Shown piece by piece: positions 1-8,079 of a DNA stretch of 64,000 nt. Both the position numbers and the translations under genes were made by a program. The stretch is from positions 1 through 64,000 of the forward strand of contig NZ_JAUTDO010000001.1 of assembly GCF_030646165.1 (NCBI RefSeq). Reading direction: 5' to 3'. The notes below the pieces were generated by a model that saw nothing but the letters and a program-made list of their open reading frames with translations, was not told where the DNA came from and did not search any database. Numbering within the stretch: position 1 is the first letter of the stretch; every line of letters starts with the position of its first letter. The DNA comes from Conexibacter sp. CPCC 206217 (GTDB lineage Bacteria; Actinomycetota; Thermoleophilia; Solirubrobacterales; Solirubrobacteraceae).

Positions 1-223
1 GCAGCCGCCGCGCGACCGGCCCGCCCAGCGTGAGCGTGGCGCGGTTGGCGGTGGCGGCGGTCGCCGCCGCGGGCGCCGCCTGCGCCGCAGCCGCAGCCGC
101 AGCCGCGACAGGCGCCGGCGTCGCGGTGAGCGAAGCGGGTGACGCGCCGGCGGGCGCGGTCGCCGGCGGCACGGCGAACGCGAGCGCGGCGGCGAGCGCG
201 AGCGCGGCGGTTGGGCGGCGCAT
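1..223 (-). CDS. exported alanine-rich protein, 3' end beyond window
   Basis: Only the first 74 or so codons are in the window. The ATG at 223 follows a GGAG ribosome-binding site about 9 bases upstream, which lies inside the end of the neighbouring gene. The N-terminus is basic (MRRP), then a hydrophobic Ala/Leu stretch of about 20 residues, then a Pro/Ala-rich linker; this reads as a Sec signal peptide. The last visible residues (ATLTLGGPVARRL) resemble the start of the mature part of the upstream HtaA protein (TTLRFAGAAARAL). It is therefore inferred to be another HtaA-type surface protein. The gap of 3 bases to the gene at 227-2137 implies one transcript. The function cannot be shown from what is visible. 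Confidence 0.6.
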   Translation of the reverse strand, partial: MRRPTAALALAAALAFAVPPATAPAGASPASLTATPAPVAAAAAAAAQAAPAAATAATANRATLTLGGPVARRL

Positions 224-226
224 CGC

Positions 227-2137
227 TCAGCCTCCGATCCGGATCGACAGCGTCAGTGGGTCGAGCTGCGTGCCGGCCGTGAAGACGCCGAGCCCGAGCG
301 GGGCGCCCTCGCCCGTCAGCGCCGCTCTCACGCCGCTCCAGGTCAGCGTCGTGCCATCGGCCGAGCGCGTCGGCGGCGGCAGCGTCAGCGCAGCGACCGC
401 GCGCCGCGCGGAGGGCACGATTCTGCTCGCGCCGCCGGGCTCGTAGCCGGAGCCGGCCTCCGAGACGGCCGAGAGCGTGCCGCCGGCGCCGTCGATCGTG
501 ACGATCGGGTCGGCCAGCCGCAGCCAGGTGCCGCGGTTGCTGGCGGAGGCGAAGCTGCCGACCATGTAACCGATCCGCAGGCCGCCGCCCAGCTCGACCG
601 TGCCGCTTGCGCGACCGGCGTCGTAGCTGCCGCCGGTCGCCGGGAAGCGGAAGCTCGCAGCGGAGGCGTTGCGCGTCGCGCCGTCGTGCGGGAACCAGTA
701 CGGATCGGCGTAGTCGCCGCCACCGCCGCTGCCCGGGTCCGCGGGATTGACGCCCGTGTTGGCACCGTCGAGCGGGAAGATCCCGCGCAGCGCCGCCGAG
801 AACCCCCAGTCGGCGGCGCCGCCGAGGACCGGACGCGGGTTCGGCGCCGGCTGCTGCGGGGCGGACGGGCCGCCGCCCGCGTCGCCGCCCCCGCCCCCGC
901 CGCTCCCGCCCGAGCCGTCGCCGGATCCGGTTCTGGCGCCACCGCCCGATCCACCGCCCCCTCCGGATCTCGCGCCTGTGCCGTTGCCGGTTCTTCTCGC
1001 GCCGCCGCTTCTCCGACCCCCGGTCGCTCCCCTGCCGCCGGCGCTCGCGCCGCGCAGCCGCGCCGTCACGGTCAGCGGGTCGAGCGCGAAGCCGGCGTGG
1101 TACATCCCCAGGCCCAGCGGCTCGCCCGCGCGTGTCAGCGTCGCTCTGATGCCGTTCCAGCTGACCGTCGCGCCGCCGGCCCCGAGTACGCGTCTGGCGG
1201 CGCGCAGGTCGAGGTCGGCGAAGACCCGGCGCTTGCGCACGACCGGCGCGCTGTCGTGGAAGCCAGCGTCGGTGACGCCGGAGAGCGTCCCGCGTGCGCC
1301 GTCGAGCTCGACGACGAGGTCGGACAGCGTCACCCAGATCCCGTGCGCTCTGCCGTCGTCGACGGCGCCGCCGACCTGGTAGCCGAGCCGCACCGAGCCG
1401 CGCGCGGCGATCGTCGCGCGCTCGCCGCCGGCCTCCCAGCTGCCGCGCCCGAGCGGGAAGCGGAACGTGTCGTCGGCGTTCTGGCTCGCTCCGCCGGAGA
1501 GGCGCCGAAACGGCTCGCCGGTGTTGTAGTTGGCGCCGGTCGCGCTGAAGGCGGCGCGCACCGGCGCCGCGAAGCCCCAGTCGAGCGTCCCGCCGACGAT
1601 CGCGCGGCTGCGCGTCGCGGGTGCGTCGAGCGCGCCGAGCGGGCCGGCGACGAGGCCCGGCCGCGCCAGCGCGGCGCGCAGCGCACGGGCCGCGGCCGGC
1701 GGCAGCGTCAGGCGCCCGCCGCGCAGTGTCAGCCGCAGCGGCCCGCGAATCCCGCCGGCCGCGGCCGTCAGGCTGCCCGCGCGCAGCCGCAGCCCGCGCA
1801 GCACGACCGTCCGTCTGCCCGCGAGCAGGCGCAGCCCGCCGTTGTGGACGACCGTCCCGTCGTCCCTCACCGCGCGCACCGGCACCGTGAAGTGCCCGCC
1901 CGTGCGGCGCGCGGGCGCGAGCGGCCTGACCGTCACACCGGCCGCCTGCAGCGCTCTGGCCGCGGCGCCCGCGAATCTCAGCGTGGTCGGCTGAACGCCC
2001 GTTGCGGCGGGCGCCGCCGCGGGCGCGGGTCGCGCCGCGGCGTCGCGGATGACGAGCGCTCCCGCGAATGCGAAGAGCGCTGCGAAGAGCAGCGTGCTGA
2101 GCAGCAGGCGACGGGCCTGCGAGCGACGGAACGGCAT
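227..2137 (-). CDS. exported two-domain HtaA haem-binding-type protein
   Basis: A 636-residue protein. Residues 1-35 form a signal peptide (basic MPFRRSQARR, then a hydrophobic core). Residues about 45-165 are an N-terminal beta-type region of unknown family. Two HtaA domains follow, at about 183-370 and 440-636, each opening with a W-G-F motif (TLDWGF, AADWGF) and closing with LDPLT. They are joined by a Gly/Ser/Arg-rich linker of about 70 residues. In corynebacteria, HtaA domains bind haem at the surface; that role here is inferred from family. I chose the ATG at 2137 because it starts the signal peptide and has GAGGGGG upstream; longer open frames lack any N-terminal logic. Many arginine codons are AGA. 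Its promoter region holds a DtxR/IdeR-like palindrome, consistent with iron control. No C-terminal anchor is visible. Confidence 0.8.
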   Translation of the reverse strand: MPFRRSQARRLLLSTLLFAALFAFAGALVIRDAAARPAPAAAPAATGVQPTTLRFAGAAARALQAAGVTVRPLAPARRTGGHFTVPVRAVRDDGTVVHNGGLRLLAGRRTVVLRGLRLRAGSLTAAAGGIRGPLRLTLRGGRLTLPPAAARALRAALARPGLVAGPLGALDAPATRSRAIVGGTLDWGFAAPVRAAFSATGANYNTGEPFRRLSGGASQNADDTFRFPLGRGSWEAGGERATIAARGSVRLGYQVGGAVDDGRAHGIWVTLSDLVVELDGARGTLSGVTDAGFHDSAPVVRKRRVFADLDLRAARRVLGAGGATVSWNGIRATLTRAGEPLGLGMYHAGFALDPLTVTARLRGASAGGRGATGGRRSGGARRTGNGTGARSGGGGGSGGGARTGSGDGSGGSGGGGGGDAGGGPSAPQQPAPNPRPVLGGAADWGFSAALRGIFPLDGANTGVNPADPGSGGGGDYADPYWFPHDGATRNASAASFRFPATGGSYDAGRASGTVELGGGLRIGYMVGSFASASNRGTWLRLADPIVTIDGAGGTLSAVSEAGSGYEPGGASRIVPSARRAVAALTLPPPTRSADGTTLTWSGVRAALTGEGAPLGLGVFTAGTQLDPLTLSIRIGG

Positions 2138-2186
2138 CGGCGGGACGACCCCCTCGGGACGGGCAGCGCAATTAGTTACAGATGCA

Positions 2187-2200
2187 TTAGGGTACCCGAA
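2187..2200. promoter_or_regulatory. DtxR/IdeR-like box
   Basis: TTAGGGTACCCGAA is a near palindrome in the divergent region between the HtaA gene at 227-2137 and the SRPBCC gene at 2255-2686. It shares its left arm with the stronger box at 6500-6513 (TTAGGGTAGCCTAA). Binding by an iron-dependent DtxR/IdeR repressor is inferred from similarity to the family consensus. Confidence 0.45.
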
Positions 2201-2254
2201 TAGAGGGCTCGGCACCAGCTCGAGCGCCACTCCCACAGAAAGGCGGGGTCCCCG

Positions 2255-2686
2255 ATGGCCAGCGCTCATGTCTCCCACTCCACCGAACTGCCGGCGACGC
2301 CTCAGGACGCCTGGAAGCGCTTCGCCGACTTCTCGGTGTACAGCGCCTGGAACGTCAACCACGTCGACTTCCCCGACGGCCCGCCGACGCTCGCCTCCGG
2401 CGCCGAGTTCCGCGAGCAGCTGCAGGTGCGCAGAGCGCCCGCCGAGGTCAAGTGGGTCGTCTCGACGTTCGCGCCGGATCGCGAGATCGTGCTCGACGGC
2501 AAAGGCCCGATGGGCATCAAGCTGCGCCAGACGTTCACGTTCGAGCCCGCCGGCGAGGGCAGTCGCTTCGCCAACACGCTCGAGTTCTCGGCCGTCGCGC
2601 TGAAGCCGATGATCTCCGCGCTGGAGAAGGAGGTCGGCAAGACCGTCGCGGAGTCCGTGCAGAGATTCCGCGCGCAGCTCGGCTGA
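2255..2686 (+). CDS. SRPBCC (polyketide cyclase/START-like) family protein
   Basis: A 143-residue soluble protein of the usual SRPBCC length. It opens with the typical pattern for this fold (H-S-T-E-L-P-A-T-P-Q-D-A-W, then F-A-D-F), has a central beta-rich part, and ends with a long C-terminal helix (SALEKEVGKTVAESVQRF). AGAAAGG lies about 11 bases before the ATG. SRPBCC proteins bind hydrophobic ligands in a helix-grip cavity, but the ligand cannot be read from sequence. It is divergent from the HtaA gene and about 80 bases before a TetR gene on the same strand, so co-regulation with the iron cluster is possible. There is no signal peptide; arginine codons are mostly CGN. Confidence 0.75.
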   Translation: MASAHVSHSTELPATPQDAWKRFADFSVYSAWNVNHVDFPDGPPTLASGAEFREQLQVRRAPAEVKWVVSTFAPDREIVLDGKGPMGIKLRQTFTFEPAGEGSRFANTLEFSAVALKPMISALEKEVGKTVAESVQRFRAQLG

Positions 2687-2763
2687 GCCCGCGCGCCCGC
2701 CCCGTCGGCGCGGCCTGCGCCCCCGGGCAGTGGCCGAGCGGCGCATCTCGTAGGCTTGGGGCA

Positions 2764-3447
2764 GTGCCTCGTCCGACCGCTGCCGGCACCGCCCCCAATC
2801 GCCGCAAGCCGCCCCCCACGCGCGAGCAGATCGCCGCCGCCGCGATCAGGCTCGGCGTCGAGCGCTTCACGATGCAGGCGCTCGCGCGCGCGCTGAGCGT
2901 CCAACCGCAGGCGCTCTACCGCTGGGTCGCCGATCGCGACGACGTGCTCGACCTCGTCGCCGACGAGGTGCTGTTGCGCGTCGACCTTCCGGCCGCGCCC
3001 GACGACGGCGACTGGCGCGCCTGGCTGCGGCAGCTCGCACGCGGCCTGCGACGCGAGCTGCTGGCCGTTCCCGGCGTCGCGGCGCGCGCGCTGACGCGTC
3101 TGCAGACGACGCGGCCGTTCCTCGCGCTCCACCGCGAGAGCGTCGCCGCGCTGACCGCCGCCGGCTTCGACGGCACCGCGGCGGTCCGCGCCGCCGAGAC
3201 CTTCGGCACGGGCGTGCTCGGCTGGATCGCGCGCGAGCAGAGCATCCGCTCGCAGCGCGGACAGGGCCGGCGGCTCGCCGAGGAGATCGCCGAGGCGAGG
3301 CGCAGCGCCGGCCTGCGCACGAGCCTGCCGAGCGGTGCACCGGCGTCGGGCCGCATCTCCGGCAGCACCGCCGAGGAGCGCTTCGACGCCTTCGTCAGCG
3401 TGCTGATCGACGGGCTCGCAGCGACGCTCCCGCGCGCACCCGCCTGA
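2764..3447 (+). CDS. TetR/AcrR-family transcriptional regulator
   Basis: A 227-residue protein starting at GTG 2764. The N-terminal helix-turn-helix covers about residues 22-70, with the hallmark TMQALARALSVQ-QALYRWV-DRDDVLDLVAD. The C-terminal ligand-binding part includes GDWRAWL and GWIAREQ. It is clearly paralogous to the TetR protein at 7320-7913: they share QALYRWV-DRD, LDLVAD, GDWRAWL, LTR-Q and W-AREQ. The two genes bracket the HtaA cluster. The start is the first codon giving a normal short N-terminal arm; no strong ribosome-binding site is visible. The ligand is unknown. Confidence 0.85.
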   Translation: MPRPTAAGTAPNRRKPPPTREQIAAAAIRLGVERFTMQALARALSVQPQALYRWVADRDDVLDLVADEVLLRVDLPAAPDDGDWRAWLRQLARGLRRELLAVPGVAARALTRLQTTRPFLALHRESVAALTAAGFDGTAAVRAAETFGTGVLGWIAREQSIRSQRGQGRRLAEEIAEARRSAGLRTSLPSGAPASGRISGSTAEERFDAFVSVLIDGLAATLPRAPA

Positions 3448-3464
3448 CGCCCCGCCGCCGCTCG

Positions 3465-3489
3465 GCGCCGCGCGCGGTGCGCGCGGCGC
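3465..3489. terminator. GC hairpin between convergent genes
   Basis: A perfect 11-bp stem (GCGCCGCGCGC at 3465-3475 paired with 3479-3489) with a 3-base loop. It sits between the end of the TetR gene and the end of the convergent propeller/HtaA gene. There is no T tract, so it is a candidate bidirectional terminator by position and stability only. Confidence 0.5.
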
Positions 3490-3520
3490 GACGACGAGCC
3501 GGCGGACGGGGCGCAGGGGT

Positions 3521-6451
3521 TCAGCCGATCGCGACGGTCGCCCGCGAAAGGTGCGCGCCTCCCGCCGCCGGCCGCAGCGAGTAGCGGCCGCTCAGCCGCA
3601 CGTAGACGACGCGGCCTCTGCGCGCGGCTCTGCGCGCGACGACGAGTCGCAGCCGCCGTCCCTGAAGCGTGCCGCGCGCAACGGTCGTGCGACCGCGCAC
3701 GAGCACGACCCTCACAGCGCCTCTGCGCGTGCTCAGCGCGCGTCCCAGCTGCAGGACCACGACCCGTCTGCCGGCGCCGGAGCGGACGCGCGCGGCGATC
3801 GTTCTGGGTTGCGGCTTGGGATCGCGCGGCGTCGCGGGTCTGTCGGGACGCGGGGACGGGACGACCGGGACGACCGGCGGCGCGGGATCGACCGGCGGCG
3901 CGGGATCGACCGGCGGTCTCGGTGGGTCGACCGGCGGCTCCGGATCGACGGGCGGCTCCGGATCGACCGGCGGTCTGTTCCCCTCGGCCAGTCTGACCGT
4001 GATGTCGATCGGGTCGAGCACGGTGCCGGCCGGGAAGGCGCCGAGGCCGAGCGGCGCGCCGTCCGTCGTCAACGTCACCGGAACCCCGCTCCAGGTGACG
4101 GTGCGTGCCTCCTCGTCGCGCACGGGTCTGATCGCCGAGAGGTCGAGCGCGCCGAACGTCCGCCGCTGCTCGTCGACCGGCGGCTGGCCGTGCATGCCGG
4201 CGAAGCTGAGGCCGGTGATCGTCCCGCTCGTGCCGTCGAGAAGGATCTCGAGGTCGGAGAAGCCGACGTAGACGCCGAACGCGCCCGGCGGCGGTCTGGT
4301 CGCGGCCGGACACGCGATCGGCTGCGGGCCGGGCCGGAAGCCGCCGACGCAGTAGCCGATCCGCAGCCCGCCGGCATGGCGGATCGTCGCCGTCCCGGCA
4401 CTGGCGTCGTAGCTGCCGCCGGTCGCCTCGAAGCGCCAGCTCGGCTGCCCGGCGACGCGGGTCGCGCCGTCGAACGGGTACCAGAACAGCTGGTCGGGAT
4501 CGTCCGGATAGCTGGAGTTGTAGTTGTTCGGCGGGTCGACGGCGAACATCCCGCGCAGCGCCGCGGCGAACCCCCAGCTGGCGCCGCCGCCGACGATCGC
4601 GGTCGCGCCCTCAGGGTCGGAGGCGGCGGTCGTGAAGGTGCCGTCAGCACCCTCGACGAGCTCCGCTCCGCCCTCGCCGTCGCTGCTGAGCACGAGCCGG
4701 TAGTGGTACTCGGTGGCCGGCGCCAGCTGCTCGAGCGCGATCGCGACCGAGCGCGCCCCGGCGCCGCCGGTCAGCGCATGCGGCTCGCTCTCGCTGCCGT
4801 ACGCGGTGCTCGTGCCGTACTGCACCGTCACCGCGCCGTCGCGGCTGCCGGGGTCGACGACGCCGCGGATCGTCGTACGGTCGACGCCGACGCGGGTCGC
4901 CGCGACTGTGCTGACGGTGCCCGGCACGACCGGCGCGCCGAGGTCGCGAACGTAGGAGTGATAGCGGCGGTTTCTGTTGACCGAGGTGACCGGAACCGGG
5001 CCGTCGGGGACGACCTCGCCGGCGTTGGTGACGAAGCTGACGAAGCGGCCGTCGGCGCTGAGCGAGCCGTCGTAGACGGTCGGGTTGGTCGTGCCACCGT
5101 ACGAGGCTCTGTCGATCTGCCCGCCGGCCTGGCGCAGCGTCGCGCGCTCCGTCGTGCCGGCGGCGAGGTCGCGCACGAACGTGTCGTTGACCCCGTTGGT
5201 GTCGTCCGGGACGAGATTGGTGGCTCTGGAGGAGAACGCCACCCTGCGGCCGTCGGCGCTCATCCCGGTCGCCAGCGGAGCGGCCGAGCCGTCCGGCAGC
5301 GCGCCGTCGTGGCCGACGGAGACGCGCATCGTCGCGCCCGTCTGGACGTCGTGGCGGAAGACGCCGACTGCGCCGCGGTCGTCGACGGTCGTCGAGCTTC
5401 GCGTCGTCCACGTGACGTAGCGGCCGTCGGCGCTGAGGAGCGGCTCCTGGTAGGTCTCCGCGGCGGCTCCGGCGGCGTCTCTTGCGACCGCTCTGACGAC
5501 CCCGCTGGAGAGGTCGCGCACGTAGGCGGTCGCGACACCCGGCGCGAAGCCTTCGACGACGTCGTCGACGTTGGTCGTGAAGACGACGTGTCTGCCGTCG
5601 GCGCTGATCGCGCCGTAGTCGGCCCCGACCGCCGTCGCGCCGTCGGCCGCCAGCGAGACCACTGTGGTCGTGCCGGCGATGCGGTCGCGCACGAACAGGT
5701 TGTCGTCGCCCGTGCCGCCCGGCAGGTTCGCGCCGGCGCTGACGAATGCGACGTAGCGGCCGTCGGCGCTCAGTGACGGCGCGCTGGCGCGGCTCTCGCT
5801 CGCCGCTGCCGCGGCGTCGACGCTGATCCGCTCGATCGCGCCGGTGGCGAGCACGCGCGCGTAGATCTGGCTCGGCTCGGCCGCGGCTTCGCCGACGAGG
5901 TTGGTCGCGCTCGACTCGAACGCGACGACGGCGCCGTCGGCGCTGATCCCGACGTCGTCGGATCTGGTGGTCTGCCCGCGGTTGCTGTCGGCGTCGGCGA
6001 CCGCGCCGGCGGTGCCGGCGGCGCGGCTGACGAGTGTCGTCTGCCCGGCCGCGTAGTCGCGCACGTAGACGTGCACCGCTGTGCCTGCCGTCCCGGCGAG
6101 TTCGGCGACGAGGCTCGGCGCCGAGGACGCGAAGACGCCGCGGCGGCCGTCGGCGCTGAGCGCCGCCGGGCTGGAGTTGTCGACGTTCGTGACCGCCGTC
6201 GACTCGAACGGCCGGCTGGTCCAGGTCGTCGTCCCGGCGGCCTCGGCCGCGGTCGCCGCGAAGCCGCCGAACGCAGCCAGCACGGTGGCGGTCGCGGCGG
6301 CGCGACGGACCGGCCGCCCGCCCACGAGCCTCCCGCGCGTCCACGCGGCGGCGCCCGCAAGCCGCGCGCGGGCCGGCGTGGCGACCTCCGCCGCACGCCC
6401 GCTCGCACCACCCTCGGCACGCGGTCGTGCCGTCCTCGTCGCTGTCTTCAT
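3521..6451 (-). CDS. exported beta-propeller / Fn3-like / HtaA fusion protein
   Basis: A 976-residue exported protein. After a basic N-terminus, a hydrophobic stretch at about 48-70 (AAATATVLAAFGG) acts as signal. Residues about 75-505 hold a series of WD40/TolB-like blades with the recurring pattern S-A-D-G-R-x-V-x-F then Y-V-R-D, suggesting a beta-propeller. Residues about 520-615 look like a fibronectin-III type domain (VSTVAATRVGVDRTTI to ATEYHYRLVLSSDG). An HtaA domain follows at about 625-830 (GGGASWGFAAALRG to DPIDITVRLAE), then a PVDP-repeat spacer and a basic C-terminal beta domain. GGAAGGG precedes the ATG at 6451. Its promoter carries two DtxR/IdeR-like boxes shared with the divergent HtaA gene. 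A role in binding haem or a haem protein at the surface is inferred. AGA codons occur in the mature part but not in the signal region. Confidence 0.8.
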   Translation of the reverse strand: MKTATRTARPRAEGGASGRAAEVATPARARLAGAAAWTRGRLVGGRPVRRAAATATVLAAFGGFAATAAEAAGTTTWTSRPFESTAVTNVDNSSPAALSADGRRGVFASSAPSLVAELAGTAGTAVHVYVRDYAAGQTTLVSRAAGTAGAVADADSNRGQTTRSDDVGISADGAVVAFESSATNLVGEAAAEPSQIYARVLATGAIERISVDAAAAASESRASAPSLSADGRYVAFVSAGANLPGGTGDDNLFVRDRIAGTTTVVSLAADGATAVGADYGAISADGRHVVFTTNVDDVVEGFAPGVATAYVRDLSSGVVRAVARDAAGAAAETYQEPLLSADGRYVTWTTRSSTTVDDRGAVGVFRHDVQTGATMRVSVGHDGALPDGSAAPLATGMSADGRRVAFSSRATNLVPDDTNGVNDTFVRDLAAGTTERATLRQAGGQIDRASYGGTTNPTVYDGSLSADGRFVSFVTNAGEVVPDGPVPVTSVNRNRRYHSYVRDLGAPVVPGTVSTVAATRVGVDRTTIRGVVDPGSRDGAVTVQYGTSTAYGSESEPHALTGGAGARSVAIALEQLAPATEYHYRLVLSSDGEGGAELVEGADGTFTTAASDPEGATAIVGGGASWGFAAALRGMFAVDPPNNYNSSYPDDPDQLFWYPFDGATRVAGQPSWRFEATGGSYDASAGTATIRHAGGLRIGYCVGGFRPGPQPIACPAATRPPPGAFGVYVGFSDLEILLDGTSGTITGLSFAGMHGQPPVDEQRRTFGALDLSAIRPVRDEEARTVTWSGVPVTLTTDGAPLGLGAFPAGTVLDPIDITVRLAEGNRPPVDPEPPVDPEPPVDPPRPPVDPAPPVDPAPPVVPVVPSPRPDRPATPRDPKPQPRTIAARVRSGAGRRVVVLQLGRALSTRRGAVRVVLVRGRTTVARGTLQGRRLRLVVARRAARRGRVVYVRLSGRYSLRPAAGGAHLSRATVAIG
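3870..3974 (-). repeat. tandem PVDP-encoding minisatellite
   Basis: Imperfect copies of a GGATCGACCGGCGG-type unit spaced 15-18 bases apart, inside the propeller/HtaA gene. They encode Pro-Val-Asp-Pro repeats on the minus strand. This is a flexible, wall-spanning type of linker; copy number may vary between strains. Confidence 0.75.
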
Positions 6452-6470
6452 GCGCCCTTCCTCACTCGTG

Positions 6471-6513
6471 TTAGGTAGACCTAATACATGTGTCTCTTAT
6501 TAGGGTAGCCTAA
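6471..6513. promoter_or_regulatory. two DtxR/IdeR-like iron boxes in divergent promoter
   Basis: TTAGGTAGACCTAA at 6471-6484 and TTAGGGTAGCCTAA at 6500-6513 lie between divergent genes for HtaA-domain proteins. The second, read into the following base, matches 14 of the first 15 positions of the DtxR/IdeR consensus TTAGGTTAGCCTAAC. The centres of the two boxes are about 29 bp apart. Iron-dependent repression of both genes is the natural reading. The regulator gene itself is not in the window. Confidence 0.7.
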
Positions 6514-6570
6514 CGCGCGGAACCCGGCCGGGTCCGCCTCGATAACGATCAACGGAAGGACGCACCGACC

Positions 6571-7227
6571 ATGCATTCCGCCATTCGCCGTACCCGTCGC
6601 GGCGCACTCGCGCTCGGCGCGCTGCTGACGCTCGCCGCCGCCCCCGGCGTCGCGCAGGGCGCGACCGTCGAGGACGGCTGGGCCGACTGGGGCGTCGAGC
6701 AGGGCCTTCGCGACACGTTCGTGCCCGCCTCGCTTTACCACAGAATCTGGAGCCCCGCGACGGCCAGCCCGCTCGACGGCGACATCTTCCGCTTCCCGGT
6801 CGACGCCGCCGCCGCGACGAGCTACACCTACGACGCCAGAAGACCGACCGCGGACGCCGGCACGATCGAGACCGACGGCGGCGTCGAGATCGGCTACCAC
6901 CTCGGCGCGCCGAGACCGGGCAACGCCTACGGGATCTGGGTCAACTTCCAGGATCTCGAGATCGCGCTCGACGGCAGAGGCGGCGGCACGCTGACCGCGG
7001 TCACCGAGGCCGGCTTCCACGGCTCCGACCCGACCCCGAGAGTCGAGCGCACGTTCGCGACGATCGACCTCACCGCGGGCACCCGCACCTACAACCCGGC
7101 GACGAGAACCGTCACCTGGTCCGACGTGCCCACGACGCTGACGGCCGCCGGCGAGGAGATCGGCAACGGCACGTACCTCAGCGGCGACCCGCTCGACCCG
7201 ATCAGCTTCTCGGTCGAGCTCGGCTGA
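6571..7227 (+). CDS. exported single HtaA-domain protein
   Basis: A 218-residue protein. The signal peptide is about residues 1-29 (MHSAIRRTRRGALALGALL, then AAAPGVAQGA). The rest is a single HtaA domain: W-A-D-W-G at the start, the I-G-Y-H-L and G-I-W-V-N-F motifs in the middle, and LDPISFSVELG at the end. There is no linker or anchor, so it should be secreted or retained by partners. ATG 6571 follows a GGAAGGACG ribosome-binding site (6554-6562). Seven of 11 mature arginines are AGA by hand count. It is divergent from the propeller/HtaA gene with shared DtxR/IdeR-like boxes. A likely job is passing haem to the larger surface proteins, inferred from the corynebacterial Hta system. Confidence 0.8.
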   Translation: MHSAIRRTRRGALALGALLTLAAAPGVAQGATVEDGWADWGVEQGLRDTFVPASLYHRIWSPATASPLDGDIFRFPVDAAAATSYTYDARRPTADAGTIETDGGVEIGYHLGAPRPGNAYGIWVNFQDLEIALDGRGGGTLTAVTEAGFHGSDPTPRVERTFATIDLTAGTRTYNPATRTVTWSDVPTTLTAAGEEIGNGTYLSGDPLDPISFSVELG

Positions 7228-7240
7228 GCGGGCGGCCGCG

Positions 7241-7270
7241 CCGATCCGCCGACGCCGGCGGGCGGATCGG
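7241..7270. terminator. hairpin after HtaA gene
   Basis: A perfect 10-bp stem (CCGATCCGCC with GGCGGATCGG) and a 10-base loop, starting 13 bases after the stop of the HtaA gene at 7227. No T tract is present. Confidence 0.55.
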
Positions 7271-7288
7271 GCGGCGACGCTGGTGAAC

Positions 7289-7318
7289 GGCGGCGGCACT
7301 CACAGCGGTGCCGCCGCC
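7289..7318. terminator. second hairpin between convergent genes
   Basis: An 11-bp perfect stem (GGCGGCGGCAC at 7289-7299 with 7308-7318) just before the stop of the convergent TetR gene. With the hairpin at 7241 it forms a double terminator between the HtaA gene and the TetR gene. Confidence 0.5.
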
Positions 7319-7319
7319 C

Positions 7320-7913
7320 TCATCCGTCGGGCGACGACCCGATTCCAGCCAGCAGCGTGGCGACGTAGGCGTCGAAGCGAGCGTCGGCGTCGGCGCGCGG
7401 ACGCCCGCCGGCAGCCGCCGCGAGGCCCTGCTCGCGCGCGACCCAGGCGAGCGTGCCGGTGCCGACCACCTCCGCGACCCAAACCGCCCTGCCGCGCTCG
7501 ACGCCGCCGGCGACGAGGCCGGCGATCACGCGCTCGTGCAGGTTCACGAACGCGACCGAGATCTGGAACCGCGTCAGGCCGCGCGCGGCGATGCCGGGCA
7601 CGGTCAGCAGCTCGGCGCGCAGCGTCCGCGTGAAGTCGAACAGCCACGCGCGCCAGTCGCCCTCGAGCGGCATCCGCGGCGGCATGATCCGCGCCACGAA
7701 GCTGTCGGCGACGAGATCCAGCAGCTCGTCGCGATCGCCGACCCAGCGGTAGAGCGCCTGCGAGGAGACCCCCAGGCGCTTCGCCACGTCCTGCATCGTC
7801 AGCTGCTCGAGCCCGATCGCAAGCGCCGCCTCGACCAGCTCGTCGGGCTTCACCAGCGGCGGCCGGCCGCGTCTGCGCGCCGATGTCGATCTGCCCGTCA
7901 CCGAACGGCACAC
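7320..7913 (-). CDS. TetR/AcrR-family transcriptional regulator (paralogue of the one at 2.8 kb)
   Basis: A 197-residue protein starting at GTG 7913. The N-terminal arm is basic (TGRSTSARRRGRPP), followed by the helix-turn-helix with DVAKRLGVSSQALYRWVGDRDELLDLVAD. The C-terminal part has GDWRAWLFDFTRTL and LAWVAREQ, closely paralogous to the TetR at 2764-3447. It converges on the HtaA gene and lies back-to-back with the sugar transporter operon at 8080, so its target could be on either side. No AGA bias is seen apart from one codon near the start. Ligand unknown. Confidence 0.85.
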   Translation of the reverse strand: MCRSVTGRSTSARRRGRPPLVKPDELVEAALAIGLEQLTMQDVAKRLGVSSQALYRWVGDRDELLDLVADSFVARIMPPRMPLEGDWRAWLFDFTRTLRAELLTVPGIAARGLTRFQISVAFVNLHERVIAGLVAGGVERGRAVWVAEVVGTGTLAWVAREQGLAAAAGGRPRADADARFDAYVATLLAGIGSSPDG

Positions 7914-7975
7914 CCTACCCCGCCGGCGACGCGATCGAAGTACGCACCCACGCGCTCAGCTCTCCTCGTCTCGAT

Positions 7976-8014
7976 TTGACAAGCGCGGACCACTCGCTAA
8001 GGTAACCGGTTACC
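7976..8014 (+). promoter_or_regulatory. sugar-operon promoter with LacI-type operator
   Basis: TTGACA at 7976-7981 is a perfect -35 box, with a weak -10 (TAAGGT, 7998-8003) 16 bases downstream. The perfect 14-bp palindrome GGTAACCGGTTACC at 8001-8014 overlaps the -10. Centre-symmetric CG palindromes of this kind are typical LacI-family operators, and a LacI gene lies in the same locus at 18495. Repression by steric block of RNA polymerase is inferred. Confidence 0.65.
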
Positions 8015-8079
8015 GAAGGCGATTACGTCGTCCTGGGTCGCCGGATCGCCGTTCGCAGACGAAAGAGGAGAGAGTGCCC

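Noticed and set aside
3551..5776. A long plus-strand open frame opposite the propeller/HtaA gene
   Set aside because: The composition is low-complexity and the minus-strand frame has a signal peptide, repeats and an HtaA domain.
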